DNA of 64,000 nucleotides from Brachypodium distachyon (Eukaryota > Streptophyta > Magnoliopsida > Poales > Poaceae), in NCBI RefSeq assembly GCF_000005505.3, contig NC_016133.3, forward strand, positions 32,066,737 through 32,130,736, in the 5' to 3' direction. The translations under genes and the position numbers were made by a program. Below the pieces are notes generated by a model, which saw nothing but the letters and a program-made list of their open reading frames with translations, had not been told where the DNA came from and made no database searches. Numbering within the stretch: the first letter of the stretch is position 1; each line of letters starts with the position of its first letter. Positions 12,674 to 23,124 of the stretch are shown one piece after another.

Positions 12674-13474
12674 TGTCGGGGGGATGACCCCGGGTAGGGT
12701 CATGACGACGCACATTAGCCGAGATAACGAAGGCAAAGCCGGCACAGGCCGGCATCCTTAAGCCGCATTGCTAACAGGCCGACATACCAAGGATATGCTG
12801 GCACATCTATCTTGTCTTATGTGGTTACAGGATAAGCACAAGCAGTCTGATATCGGCTAACGCCGAGATGCGTCAACGGTCTTATCCTGAGCACATGGCG
12901 CAAAGTAAAGCAGCATCTCCTTTGTCAAAGGAAAACAGTTGTTGCTCACGTCGTAGTGCCAGGCGGCTGCACTGTAAAGCACCGAAGAAGGACCGATGAC
13001 GGGAGCCGGCGCGTGGCTATAGTGCGCGTCGTCTGACACCAGGAAAAGTAAATCTGTTTTGTCCCCTGCCGTGCCATCCGGAGGGAACCGAGGGGTGTGC
13101 TCGGCGGGCCCCGTAGAAGATAAGGTTAGCCATTGGTCCACATGTCAGTGTGACATAGGCGGCCCATAAATAGGAGCACCACCCCTCCCAGGAGAGGTAT
13201 CCTCCACTTAGTCATCTAGGGTTTCCCCTTCTTCTTCTTCTTCCTCAAGAAACTGCTCAAGGAGCACCATTGTAATCGCCGGTATCTCGAGAAATACCAC
13301 AAAGCAGGAGTAGGAGTTTTGCCTCAACAAAAAGGCTCCGAACCTGGGTAAACCGTGTGTGTGTTCTTATGTTGTGCGTGGTTCTAATCACGTCCTCCCT
13401 CCTCCGGTTCCTTCTTCGTCCATCGGCCCCAACATAAGCCATCCTATGGCATCTGCCGTGGCACCACCACAACA
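12674..13474 (+). repeat. Element C 5' LTR
   Basis: It matches 37675-38322 over its first ~640 bp (CCCCGGGTAGGGTCATGACG, then CATAAATAGGAGCACCACCC, then GAGCACCATTGTAATCGCC). The right border is placed at ACAACA just before a PBS-like site. An alternative end at CCCCAACA (13434) is possible. Confidence 0.8.
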
Positions 13475-13476
13475 GT

Positions 13477-13494
13477 TGGCACCCACCGTGGGGC
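13477..13494 (+). promoter_or_regulatory. Primer-binding-site-like sequence of element C
   Basis: TGGCACCCACCGTGGGGC lies two bases after the proposed LTR end. Many grass gypsy elements carry a TGGCGCCCACCGTGGGG form here, so this copy appears to be slightly mutated. The matching tRNA was not determined. Confidence 0.5.
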
Positions 13495-13668
13495 CAGCAG
13501 CGGCGCTGGCTGGAGTTTTCATCCGGACGGGAAGCTTCCTCGTCACCGGAGAGTGCGTGGTCTCCGGTTTGGTCCAGAGATTCGGCTCTCTGGGCTTCAT
13601 CGACAACAAACGCGGGCTACTTCAACAACGCGCCGCTTCCCTGCGCAGACCTTGTCATCAACTTCGGC

Positions 13669-16065
13669 ATGCATGAGGTTTATGTCGCCAATGACAATCC
13701 TTGTAGGTACCCCGAGCAGGTGGTCGTGGCCAAAGATCCCCCCGCCGTCTGCACGGTTCGCGACCGGCATGTCGACTGCCCCGCTGACCGTGTGGAGGTC
13801 ATGGTGACGGCTCATGACGGCGATGCTGGCAAGGGCGCTGCAGAGAGTGGCGCGCTCCCAAGCAAATCTGGCAGAACGACGAAGTTCCCCATGGAGAAGC
13901 CGGAGAACATCGCTGCAAAGCCAACTCAACTCCAGGCCGCCATCGAACGGCTGATTGCACCGGTGGCATCAAACGCTAACCTGGCCCAGCCGTAGGCTGA
14001 GTTGGAGTTGGAGCACCAAAAACTGCTGCAAGAAGCTATCGACGTGGCTCGCGCTCGGCAAGAGCTCGATATTTCGCTCCGTGAGTATAACAAAGCTCAT
14101 GGTCTCAATTCCACTGCATTGCCTAACCCTAGCCGAGTTGGGGAAGTACGTAATCGTGGCAAGAACCTGAATGCCGAGATAGCCAGGGATGGCAGGGCAA
14201 TACCCGCCGTGTCGGCAAGTTTTGCCTCAGCATTGACACCAAAATATAGCACCCCTGTTAAGAATCTCAGAGCCGCTGAGGCTGTAGCCGAAGAGTTGCC
14301 AAATCTCATGGGAGAGGTGCTCCGACTGCAGCAGCTGCGTGTGAAGGAGTTGCTCCGCACGGGTAACGAGCAGAATGAGGCGTACATGAGGTTGCACGGC
14401 AAGCCCGACGCATCTCAAATCATTCACTCGGCCGCGGGCGTTGATGGCCGGGTTGACAAGCAAGCGTCTTCGCCTGGTGGCAAGCGAGACAAGAGTGTCA
14501 ACTCAGGTCGAGACAAGCGGCTAGAGCGTTATGATCCGGCCCTAGTCGAGAAGTAAATGGTCAGGAGAGTTGATGACGGCCAAAGTGGTCCGTGTCTCGA
14601 CAACAATCGCCGAGACCCACAAGAGCATCACTCGGCTGGTCGTGGACACCAACCTCGCGGTCCGGCACCCAATACTGCCGCAGGTCAGCAGGGTGTCGGG
14701 CGCAACCCCCTGTATCGTGGTGAAGATCGCCGGCAGGACCGTTACGATGACAGGTACTCGGCCATGGGAGATGAAGGCTATCTCAGGCGAGAACGCGACA
14801 ATGTTGGCCCACTCGGAGCCCGGCTGGGGAACAGGCAAGAGTCGCCGCTGGATGCCCGACATCGGCTCAACAAAATCTATCTGTCGGAGCTTTTGGAAGA
14901 ACAAGGCCCTCCGGGACCCCGCTGTTTCGCGCACCGGATCATGAGAGAGACACCAGCCCAGGGTTTCCAGCTGCCCAGGGGCATGAAGCCGGAAGATTGG
15001 TTGGAAGACTATGTCACGGCCGTGCATGTGGCAGGCGGCAATCACAGATGGGCTGTACGTTATGTACCCCAAATGCTGGTAGGACCAGCTAGGATCTGGC
15101 TGAACAACCTGCCGGAAGGCAGCATCAATTGCTGGATAAACTTCGAAGAGGCTTTTGTCAGTAATTTCACTAGCACCTACAAGAGGCCTAACCGCCCGCA
15201 GCAGCTGTCCATGTGCAAGCAAAGGGACAATGAGACCGACCGGGATTACCTCACAAGATGGAACAACCTCCGCAATTCCTATGAAGGGATAGTGGAGTCG
15301 CAGGCCATAGCGTGGTTTGCTCGAGGGTGCCGGCATGGCAGCATGTTGTGGCAAAAGCTGCAAAGAGAAATGCCGGCCACTCTGTCCGAGATGATCAAAA
15401 TCGCAGACATGTATGCGTTGGGTGATCCGACTCAGCCATCGCTGATGCCGGCAGAGCCGCAAAGAGAGCAGCCGACATATAATCCTGTCAAGGCATTCCG
15501 GTGGAATGATCATCAAGATCACCGCAACAAGAGAAGGGACGACAGGCCGGATTACCGGTATGGGCCAGCTCATGTCGCAGCTATTCAGGATCAACCTGAT
15601 GCCGACTCTAGCCAGCGTCAGAAGATTGGAAATTAGCGGTGGGCCAAGAAGGGAGAGCAAAAGAAGCCCTGGCAAGATAAGCAGAAGTACACGTTCGAGA
15701 TGATGCTGGATCAGCCTTGTCATTTTCACACGACTAATCCCAGCAAACCGACAAATCACACAACCCGGCAATGCAGCTGGATGCAGTGGGCCGAGAAGGG
15801 TGAGGCAAGTCGGCTGCCCCCTCCTCCGCCGCTCACATGCGCCAACGCTCAGATCCAAGGACCCCCTCCGGCGAACAATGCTGTCAATCAGGTGGAAGAC
15901 CAAAGCATCCCTGAATATGCCGAAAGAAATGAGTACAAGGAGCATCACCAGAGCTACATGATCTTCATCACAGAGCCGACCGACAAACAGAGCCAGCGCA
16001 GGCGGGAGATGGAAGTCAATGCTGTTATGTCGACGGTGCCGAAGTTTATGTACTGGTCGGAATAG
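13669..16065 (+). pseudogene. Element C gag region
   Basis: This is a single frame with internal stops at 13993, 14554, 15634 and 16063. The gag core is seen at about 14980-15430: EDWLEDYVTAV, GPARIWLNNLP, WINFEEAFVSNF, then TDRDYLTRWN and AWFARGC, the retrotransposon gag pattern. The upstream part is charged and low-complexity with a helical stretch (14002-14360). The zinc-knuckle region after 15640 is poorly preserved. Gag would form the particle shell. All four stops differ by one base from a sense codon, and no indel is needed to keep the frame. Confidence 0.85.
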
Positions 16066-16770
16066 GAGCTCAGCTGGAATCGGGCGGATCATCCCAAGGT
16101 CATACCGAATCCTGGTGGTTATGCTCTGGTGGTTGACCGGACACTCATTGGGCCTGACATTAATGTCAAGTTCACTCGGGTTCTCATTGATAATGGGAGC
16201 AACATAAACATCATGTACCAGGACACGATGCTCAAGCTTGGCATTACTAATAACATGCTTGAGCCTAGCCGGACTACCTTTCATGGTATCGTGCCGGGAG
16301 TGTCTTGTGCCCCGGTAGGCAAGATCCGAGTTGACGTCTTATTCGGCACCAGGGAGAACTGTCGAACCGATAACTTGGTGTTCGAAGTGGTGGGCCTTAG
16401 CAGTCCGTACCATGCGCTGCTTGGCAGACCGGCATTGGCCAAATTCATGGTGACTACCCACATTGGCTATCTGAAGATGAAGATGCCGGGACCAAATGGT
16501 ACCATAACCATTACCGGCAACTACAAGCGTTTGATGGAGTGTGCGGTAGCAGGATCTGCTCTAGCCGAGTCACTGGTTATAGGGGGCGAGAAGAGGAAGC
16601 TACAAGAAGCCGTTGCATTGGCTCAGTCGGCGCAGATTGGCCTGCCGGCTAGGACCAATCCCCATGGATGTGTGGCTTTTCAGGCAGCCAAGGAGACGAA
16701 GAAAATCCCGGTCGACAGTGAGTTCCCGGATCGCACCGTCATCATTGGTGCCGGCCTAAACGAGAAATAG
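16066..16770 (+). pseudogene. Element C aspartic protease region
   Basis: It is retropepsin-like. The active-site stretch reads VLIDNGSNINIMY (near 16180-16220), followed by the flap and GRPALAKFM, then LKMKMPGPNGTITITGN, all typical of gypsy protease. The usual D-S/T-G is D-N-G here, a common variant in this group. It would cut the polyprotein. It continues the same frame as gag after the TAG at 16063 and ends at a TAG at 16768. Confidence 0.85.
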
Positions 16771-18600
16771 GAAGGCGAGCTCACCAGCTTTTTCTGTGAG
16801 AATCGGGACATCTTTGCATGGTCAAATCAAGACCTGCCGGGTGTGCCGAGGGAGTTGGCTGAGCACTCATTGCATGTCAGGCCAGACGCAAGACCGGTGA
16901 AGCAGTCCCTTCGACGTTTCGCTGAGGACAGAAGGAAATTCATATCGGAAGAGGTATCCCGGCTTCTAGCTGCCGGCTTCATCATGGAGGTGTTGCATCC
17001 CGACTGGCTGGCAAATCCGGTCATGGTCGAGAAGAAGAAAGACGACCCAACTGCTGCCAAGGTGTGGCGCATGTGTATCGACTACACCAGCCTGAACAAG
17101 GCATGTCCCAAAGATCCTTTTCCATTACCTCGGATCGATCAAGTGATCGACTCCACTGCCGGGTGTGAGTTGCTGTCTTTTGTAGACGCGTACTCTGGTT
17201 TTCACCAGATACTGCTGAACCCTAATGATCAAATAAAGACATCCTTTATCAACCCATTTGGGGCTTATTGCTATCGCACTATGCCGTTTGGTTTGAGAAA
17301 TGCAGGCGCTACTTATCAACGATGCATGTAGAAATGCTTGCACAACCAACTCGGCAAAAATGTGCAGATATATGTCGTCAATCTCGTCATAAAAACCAGA
17401 GAAAGTGCCACGCTGCTGGATGATATCCGGGAAACATTTGGTAATCTGAGGAGATTCTGAATGAAGCTAAACCCGGCCAAATGCACATTCGGTGTGCCGG
17501 CAGGGAAGCTACTCGGTTTCCTGGTATCGAGCCGAGGTATAGAGACGAACCATGTGAAAATCGCCGCCATAAAGAGAATGAAACTGCCAAAATGTCTCAA
17601 AGATGTGCAGAAATTCATTGGATGCTTAGCATCGTTAAGTCATTTCGTTAGTTGGTTGGGTGAAAAGGCAATGCCCTTATACCAGCTGATGAAGAAAACC
17701 GACAAATTTGTGTGGACACAGCAAGCAGAAGTTGCATTCCAAGAATTGAAGAAGATGATTGCTACGGCGCCAATATTAGCCTCGCCAATGGCGCAAGAGC
17801 CGATGTTGTTATATATAGCAGCAACAAACCGAGTTGTCAGCGCCGTCATAGTGGTGGAAAGAGATGAAGACGGCAAGTCGGTGCAAAGGCTGGTATATTA
17901 TCTGAGCGAGGTGTTATACTCGTCTAAACAGAATTATCCCCACCAGCAGAAGATGGCGTACGGCGTCTATATGGCGGCAAAGAAGCTGAAGCATTATTTT
18001 GATGCACATCAGATCCGGGTCATATGTGAAGCACCCATTTCGGAAATCATGAGCAACAAAGATGCAAGCGGCCGAATAGATAAATGGGCTATTGAGTTAG
18101 AACCCTACATGCTGCAGTACGACAGACGGGATGCAGTGAAGTCTCAGGCGCTGGCGGATTTCCTGGTGGATTGGGCCGAGATGGAATATGAACCGGCACC
18201 ACCTGAAACTAGCTACTGGAAGATGCATTTTGACGGCTCCAAAATGAAAAGTGGGCTTGGTGCCGGCATAATTCTCACTTCGCCCAAGCGCGACCAACTT
18301 AAATATGTGTTGCAAATTCATTTTGCAGCATCCAACAATGTCGCCGAGTATGAGGCACTTGTTCATGGACTGAAGATGGCAAAAGAGATTGGAGTTCGCC
18401 GGATTCAATGCTTTGGCAATTCTGACTTAGTAGTCTAGCAAGCCTCTGGCAATTGGGATGCATTGGATGCCAATATGGAGCTATACCGCTTTCATGTTCA
18501 GAAGATTAGTGGCCACTTCGAAGGGTGCGAGTTTCATCATATACCGCGGGCGGAGAATGAGACTGCCGACACTCTGTCGAAGCTCGGGTCAACACGACAG
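16771..18600 (+). pseudogene. Element C reverse transcriptase and RNase H, inactive
   Basis: RT blocks are in order: RPVKQSLRRF, ANPVMVEKKK, MCIDYTSLNKACPKDPFPLP, FVDAYSGFHQI, MPFGLRNAGATYQ, LKLNP-like MKLNPAKCTFG. The catalytic YxDD box is YVVN at 17371-17382, so both aspartates are gone. RNase H follows (HFDGSKMKSG, NVAEYEALVHGL), but its third acidic residue is Asn (AAT at 18418-18420 in FGNSDLVV). In-frame stops lie at 17329, 17458 and 18436. It belonged to the polymerase polyprotein that copies the element's RNA. Confidence 0.9.
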
Positions 18601-20006
18601 GCCATCCCGGCTGGTGTGGCATTGGAACATTTATGCAAGCCATCCATCAAGCCGTCACCCGAATCGGAGTCAATATTTATTCCGCCAAGCTCAGAAGCTG
18701 GCGTCACTCCAATGGATATTGACAGTGGCAGTGGTTCTGGTAACCCGGGGACTGAGCGCCCTAACTTGGCTGAAGCAATGGCAGTTGAGCCAATGGAGAT
18801 AGATGAACCAGTTTTTGTCACTCGTCCTGTGCCGGTTTGGGCACAACCGATAATGTCCTACCTCAAGGATGGGAGTCTCCCGGAAGAGGAAGTGTCGGCA
18901 AGGCAAATTCAAAGAAGGGCAAAGGCATACACTATCATCAATGGTGAACTGTACAAGAGAAGTGTTACTAACATCTTGCAACGATGCGTTGAGCCGGCAG
19001 AAGGACAAGAAATACTCCGGGATATTCATCAAGGAGAATGTGGTCATCATGCATCCTCAAGAACATTGGTGGGCAAGGCATTCCGGCACGGTTTCTACTG
19101 GCCGAGTGCACTACAGGAAGCGGAAGACATGGTCAGGAAATGCAATGGTTGCCAGAGGTATGCCAGCAAAATTCATATGCCGGCATCGGAGCCCAAGACA
19201 ATCCCAATTACTTGGCCATTTGCCGTTTGGTGTTTGGATATGTTGGGACACTTCAAACGGGCGCGAGGAGGCATGACGCATATCTTGGTCATGATTGACA
19301 TGTTCACCAAATGGATTGAAGTGAAGCCAATACGGAAATGTGACGGCAAGACCGCGGTGTCATTTTTGAAAGACATCATCTTGAGGTACGATTACCCGCA
19401 CAACGTCATCACGGATAACGGAACAAATTTCGCAGAGGGGCCTTTTGCGCGGAAAAGAAAATCCGGCTGGATATCGCCTCCGTGGCACATCCTCAGTCCA
19501 ACGGACAAGTTGAGAGAGCAAACGACATGGTTCTAGCCGGAATAAAACCTCGGCTAATTGAGCCACTGGAACGTACTTCAGGATGCTGGCTAGATGAACT
19601 CCCAGCTGTGCTATGGAGTTTCAGGACAACTTCAAATCGCTCTACAGGCTATATGCCATTTTTCCTCGTATACGGGGCGGAAGCTGTCTTACCAGCCGAC
19701 ATTGAACATGACTCTCCACGAGTGACCATGTATATAGAAGCCGAGGTAAAAGAGGCCCGAGAAAATGATGTCGACCTGCTCGAAGAAGCACGGGAATTGG
19801 CTTTATCTCGATCGGCCATCTATCAACAACACCTAAGTCGTTATCACAACCGGAAGGTAAACCCGCGGGTATTCCGGAAAGGAGATCTTGTGTTCCGGCG
19901 CGTGCAGCGTACAACCGGCATGAATAAACTGTCGCCCCCATGGGAAGGACCATTCATTGTGAGCAAAGCGCTGTACAATGATTCCTACTATCTTATAGAT
20001 GCGTAG
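18601..20006 (+). pseudogene. Element C integrase region, frameshifted
   Basis: The zinc-binding HHCC region is at about 19030-19165 (HHASSRTLVGKAF through CNGCQRY). The first two catalytic aspartates are in WCLDMLG (near 19233) and ITDNGTNF (near 19410). The frame shifts near 19440, and the third catalytic residue lies in the next frame (HPQSNGQVERAN at about 19488). The C-terminal part reads LVYGAEAVLPADI and GDLVFRRVQ, ending with TAG at 20004-20006. Integrase would insert the cDNA copy into the genome. This copy cannot be made in one piece. Confidence 0.88.
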
Positions 20007-20715
20007 GATCCCAACGCGAACAGGATGGACTGGTCTGGCGAGGAAACCAAGAGGCCATGGAATGTAGCTTTGCTTTGTCCGTTCTATACTTAAGAGATGA
20101 GTATTTGTATCGTTTTTCCTTATGTTGAATATTTTGAGACAATTAATTTTCCTCCGGGATCTTAAAAGGAACTCGGGGACTTCCATGCTATATGACTATT
20201 GTATTGCATTTATCTATTCGTATGTCGGCATTGCTTGATTGTGTAATCTTATGTCGGTTTAGTAGTGTGTCGGTACTGAAAACCCCCTCTATGACTTAGC
20301 TGTTGTCCGCAACCCGGCTTCATGGCAAGCTAGAGTATGAGTACGAAATTACTGAACACATGAAAGACGATTGCAGAAACAAGCAAATGAGCGAGCCGAG
20401 ATGCGTGTTATTTTCCCTAACCCGGAATTTCCTTCCTATATCGAGCGTTTTTAAGCGAATTTTTTGAGTTTAACATTTTTTGAAAGGTCTATTCTATGAC
20501 TTCGTGATTCATACGTTGAACGCCGACAAGGCAGACAAAGAACCGAGGTCATACAATTTTACTCGAGGACTCGGTTGGGAATTCAATAATTAAAAAGGCT
20601 TAGGCAAATTAAAAGTACCGTGCATCATAACTGAAAGTACTTCAAAATGTTTACATCTGCACCCGGCATCCCGTGGATCTAACAGCTTTTAATATTTGTT
20701 CCGACATAGCTAAGT
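20007..20715. other. Element C, non-coding stretch between polyprotein and antisense gene
   Basis: No coding frame is supported. The sequence is A/T-rich and includes GGAACTCGGGGACTTCCATG near 20168 and repeated TGTCGG words, a composition shared with the LTR. Unlike elements B and D, no hairpin array is present at this position. Confidence 0.5.
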
Positions 20716-21834
20716 TCAAACAGAAGGGTCGTTGGTGCCGGTACTCGGAGCGTCCGTCGCGGGGGAAGTCGACTCGACCACGATCTCTTTGTCGACTTCC
20801 TCTTCGTCTTCCTCGGCCGCCTCCTCGTCCGCGTCTGATATCGGACCCTCCACAAATTTATGCACGTCGGCATATTGGATGAAGGAGTAGGCCCGTTCTT
20901 GACGCTTCGCGATTAGCTCCGGCTCCGAGAGGAAGGGAGAGCCGACGCGCATGGACTGCAGCACGTCGAGGTTAATGCCGTCGTACCTGGAAAGTACGAA
21001 CGAAAGAGCCTCGTCGGCGCCGACACGAGCGGCCGCCTTCCGCCACTCGCTTAGCCGGTCCTCCACCCCCAGGAGACGCTTGGCTAGTCCGGGATGCCAC
21101 TCGGCACCTTTTCTCCCGGCCACCGAGCTCGGAAGGCACGAATGCCGGCATTGAGCATATTGACTCCGAAAGACTTCAGAGGCTTGACGCGGCTCGAGAT
21201 GCTGATGAGGTAGTCCTCCACATCATATTCTGAGGGCAATGTCTTGGGTGGATCCCTTCTTCCGTGAGCTCTGATCACGGCGGCCTGAGCAGTCTCGGTA
21301 GAATGTGGAAAAAATTCTGACAAAGACAAAGAGGAAGTAATGAATCTCGGCACCCTATGGTTGCTCTCGGCCACATGATCAAAGGAAAAGATTTGGGTAA
21401 GGGCAACTTACTGGCTAGCATCCCGTCTATCTTGCCAAGATCCCGCTTGCACGCGCCTAGTAGATGTGCACTCTCGGTCTTCTCTTTTTCACTTGCATTT
21501 TTGCACTCGGGCTTCGGTTTTGGTGAGAAGACCCTTGCATTTTTGCACTTCGCCTTCAAAGTGGATCTTCTCGTCAGCTTGAGTGGAGAGGGCTGAAGTA
21601 AGTTGAACTACCTCGGCCTTGTGTGCCTCAGCTTGCGCTTCCAGTTGCGCTCTCAGCCGGGCCACCTCGTCTCGGTGCTGTTCCTCCAGCCGAGTTTTCT
21701 CCCCTGTTTGAAAGACATTGTTTACAAGAGTCCAAGATTAAAATGGATGAAACCTGAGCTAAGGACAAGGTCATACCCTGCACTTCTGCGACGCGCTTCA
21801 AGAGCTCTGGCACTTGAGCGTCGTGCCCGGCTGT
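20716..21834 (-). pseudogene. Element C antisense gene, 3' part (coiled-coil exons)
   Basis: On the minus strand there are coiled-coil exons and an acidic tail. One exon reads EEQHRDEVARLRAQLEAQAEAHKAE (about 21700-21630) between an acceptor near 21709 and further coils. Another runs from about 21374 to 20716 (LGVEDRLSEWRKAAARVG, then the EEAAEEDEEEVDKE tail). Between 21775 and 21700 a GTATGA donor and CAG acceptor mark an intron. Element D inserted at 21839/21840, inside a coiled-coil exon that ends VAEVQ. This is the C-terminal half of the gene whose start lies at 36864. Confidence 0.7.
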
Positions 21835-21839
21835 GTACG

Positions 21840-22721
21840 TGTCGTCGCACGGGGCTCCGACACCGGGGATGTGCGGGCACCCCCTTTTAGGTTCGGCAGT
21901 GGGCTACGGGGATCGCTCCGGCGATCGCTGGCGAGGCCAATGCAAAGCGTAAGAATGCAATAAACACGAAAACGCTTTTTACCCAGGTTCGGGCCACCCG
22001 GAGGTGTAAAACCTTACGTCCTGCTTGTTTGAGCTCGTATTATCGTAGGATTGAGGGTTTACAAGTTGCCGGGGAAGGGTCCCCGGGTACTCTTCTTTTG
22101 GCTAAGTGTCACTTGCTACTTTTGGCTACTGCTAGTGCGGAACTATGAGTTGTTTGGTTGGAAAAAACCGAACCCTTTTACCGTTGGCGGTGCTCCTCCT
22201 TTTATAGCCAAGGGGATACCACAGGTGCCACGGTGCATGGATTACAAGTGGCGACCAGGGAGCCTGGGCAGCTCCTCCTCGGTGCGCTGGAATGCATGCA
22301 AGAGCGCCAACCCCGCGACTAGGGGTCTAAGGCCTAAAAACTAGCCCTGGACAGCCACTGTTCGCCTGACTAGACGGATAACGCCCCTCCTGTCGGCTCA
22401 TTAAATACGCCGTGCGCTTCACTCGTCGTCCTGGTGATCCTGCACATCGGGCGCCTGCCGCGCGCCCACGTGGCGCTGCTGCTCTGTTCGCTCAGCACCG
22501 CCCTCGCGGCGGAAACCTGTGCCCGGGAACGCCTCCTCCCGACAAGTGCCTTCCCGGAAGGTGCCCAGGCGGGATTATTCCTCGAAGCCCCGCTAGCCCT
22601 GCCTGGCTAGTAGCTTGGGGCAGCCTGCACGTTGCCGCCCGGGGTGAGATCCTTCCGGGAACCTAGCGATGCGACCCACGCGTCGTGCAGCGGTGGCACC
22701 CCGGGTGCCACTGGTGCGACA
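21840..22721 (-). repeat. Element D 3' LTR (882 bp, full length)
   Basis: It starts TGTCGTCGCACGGGGCTCCG and ends GGTGCCACTGGTGCGACA. It matches 33820-34248 at both ends and the solo LTR at 42809-43809. Confidence 0.93.
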
Positions 22722-22735
22722 GTAGCCCCCGCGCA
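22722..22735 (-). promoter_or_regulatory. Polypurine tract of element D
   Basis: On the minus strand GCGCGGGGGCTAC directly abuts the LTR. The GGGGGCTAC form is shared with element B's PPT. Confidence 0.7.
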
Positions 22736-23011
22736 TGGGCCGGCAACACCTGTTCCCGGGCGAACCCTTCCCTGGTCGGTTGCCGGGCTACGCCCCAACC
22801 GACGCGTGGGTCCCGACTCATCTCGGGCCCGTGTCTCTTCGCCGTCCCAAGGACCCCGCCGTTACGGACGGAGTAGTGGGTGCGAGATTTTCACCGTAAC
22901 TTCCCCCTTAAACAGGGAAGTTAAGGCCACTCTTCGCATTATCTCTCTGATTAGTAATTATCGCAGCACACCCGCTGGGTGCGGAAGCAGCCGTTACCGA
23001 ACGGCGGAGCG

Positions 23012-23019
23012 TTATAAAG
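23012..23019 (+). promoter_or_regulatory. TATA box of the antisense gene in element D
   Basis: TTATAAAG lies about 110 bp upstream of the ATG at 23125, with a CT-rich leader between (AGCCCCCCAGCCTTCTTCCT). This is promoter-like architecture on the strand opposite to the retroelement's own transcript. Confidence 0.6.
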
Positions 23020-23124
23020 CCTTTACCGCTGCGCTGAGGGGTAAACACTCAGCCCCCCAGCCTTCTTCCTCCAACTTTTCGCATCTTGCGCCCAAGAGTC
23101 TTGCTAGCTTTCGCCCTCGCTCCC

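Noticed and set aside
14542..16284. 580-codon open frame on the minus strand
   Set aside because: It lies exactly opposite element C's gag and protease, has no recognisable domain and mirrors the codon bias of the sense frame, so it is a shadow.
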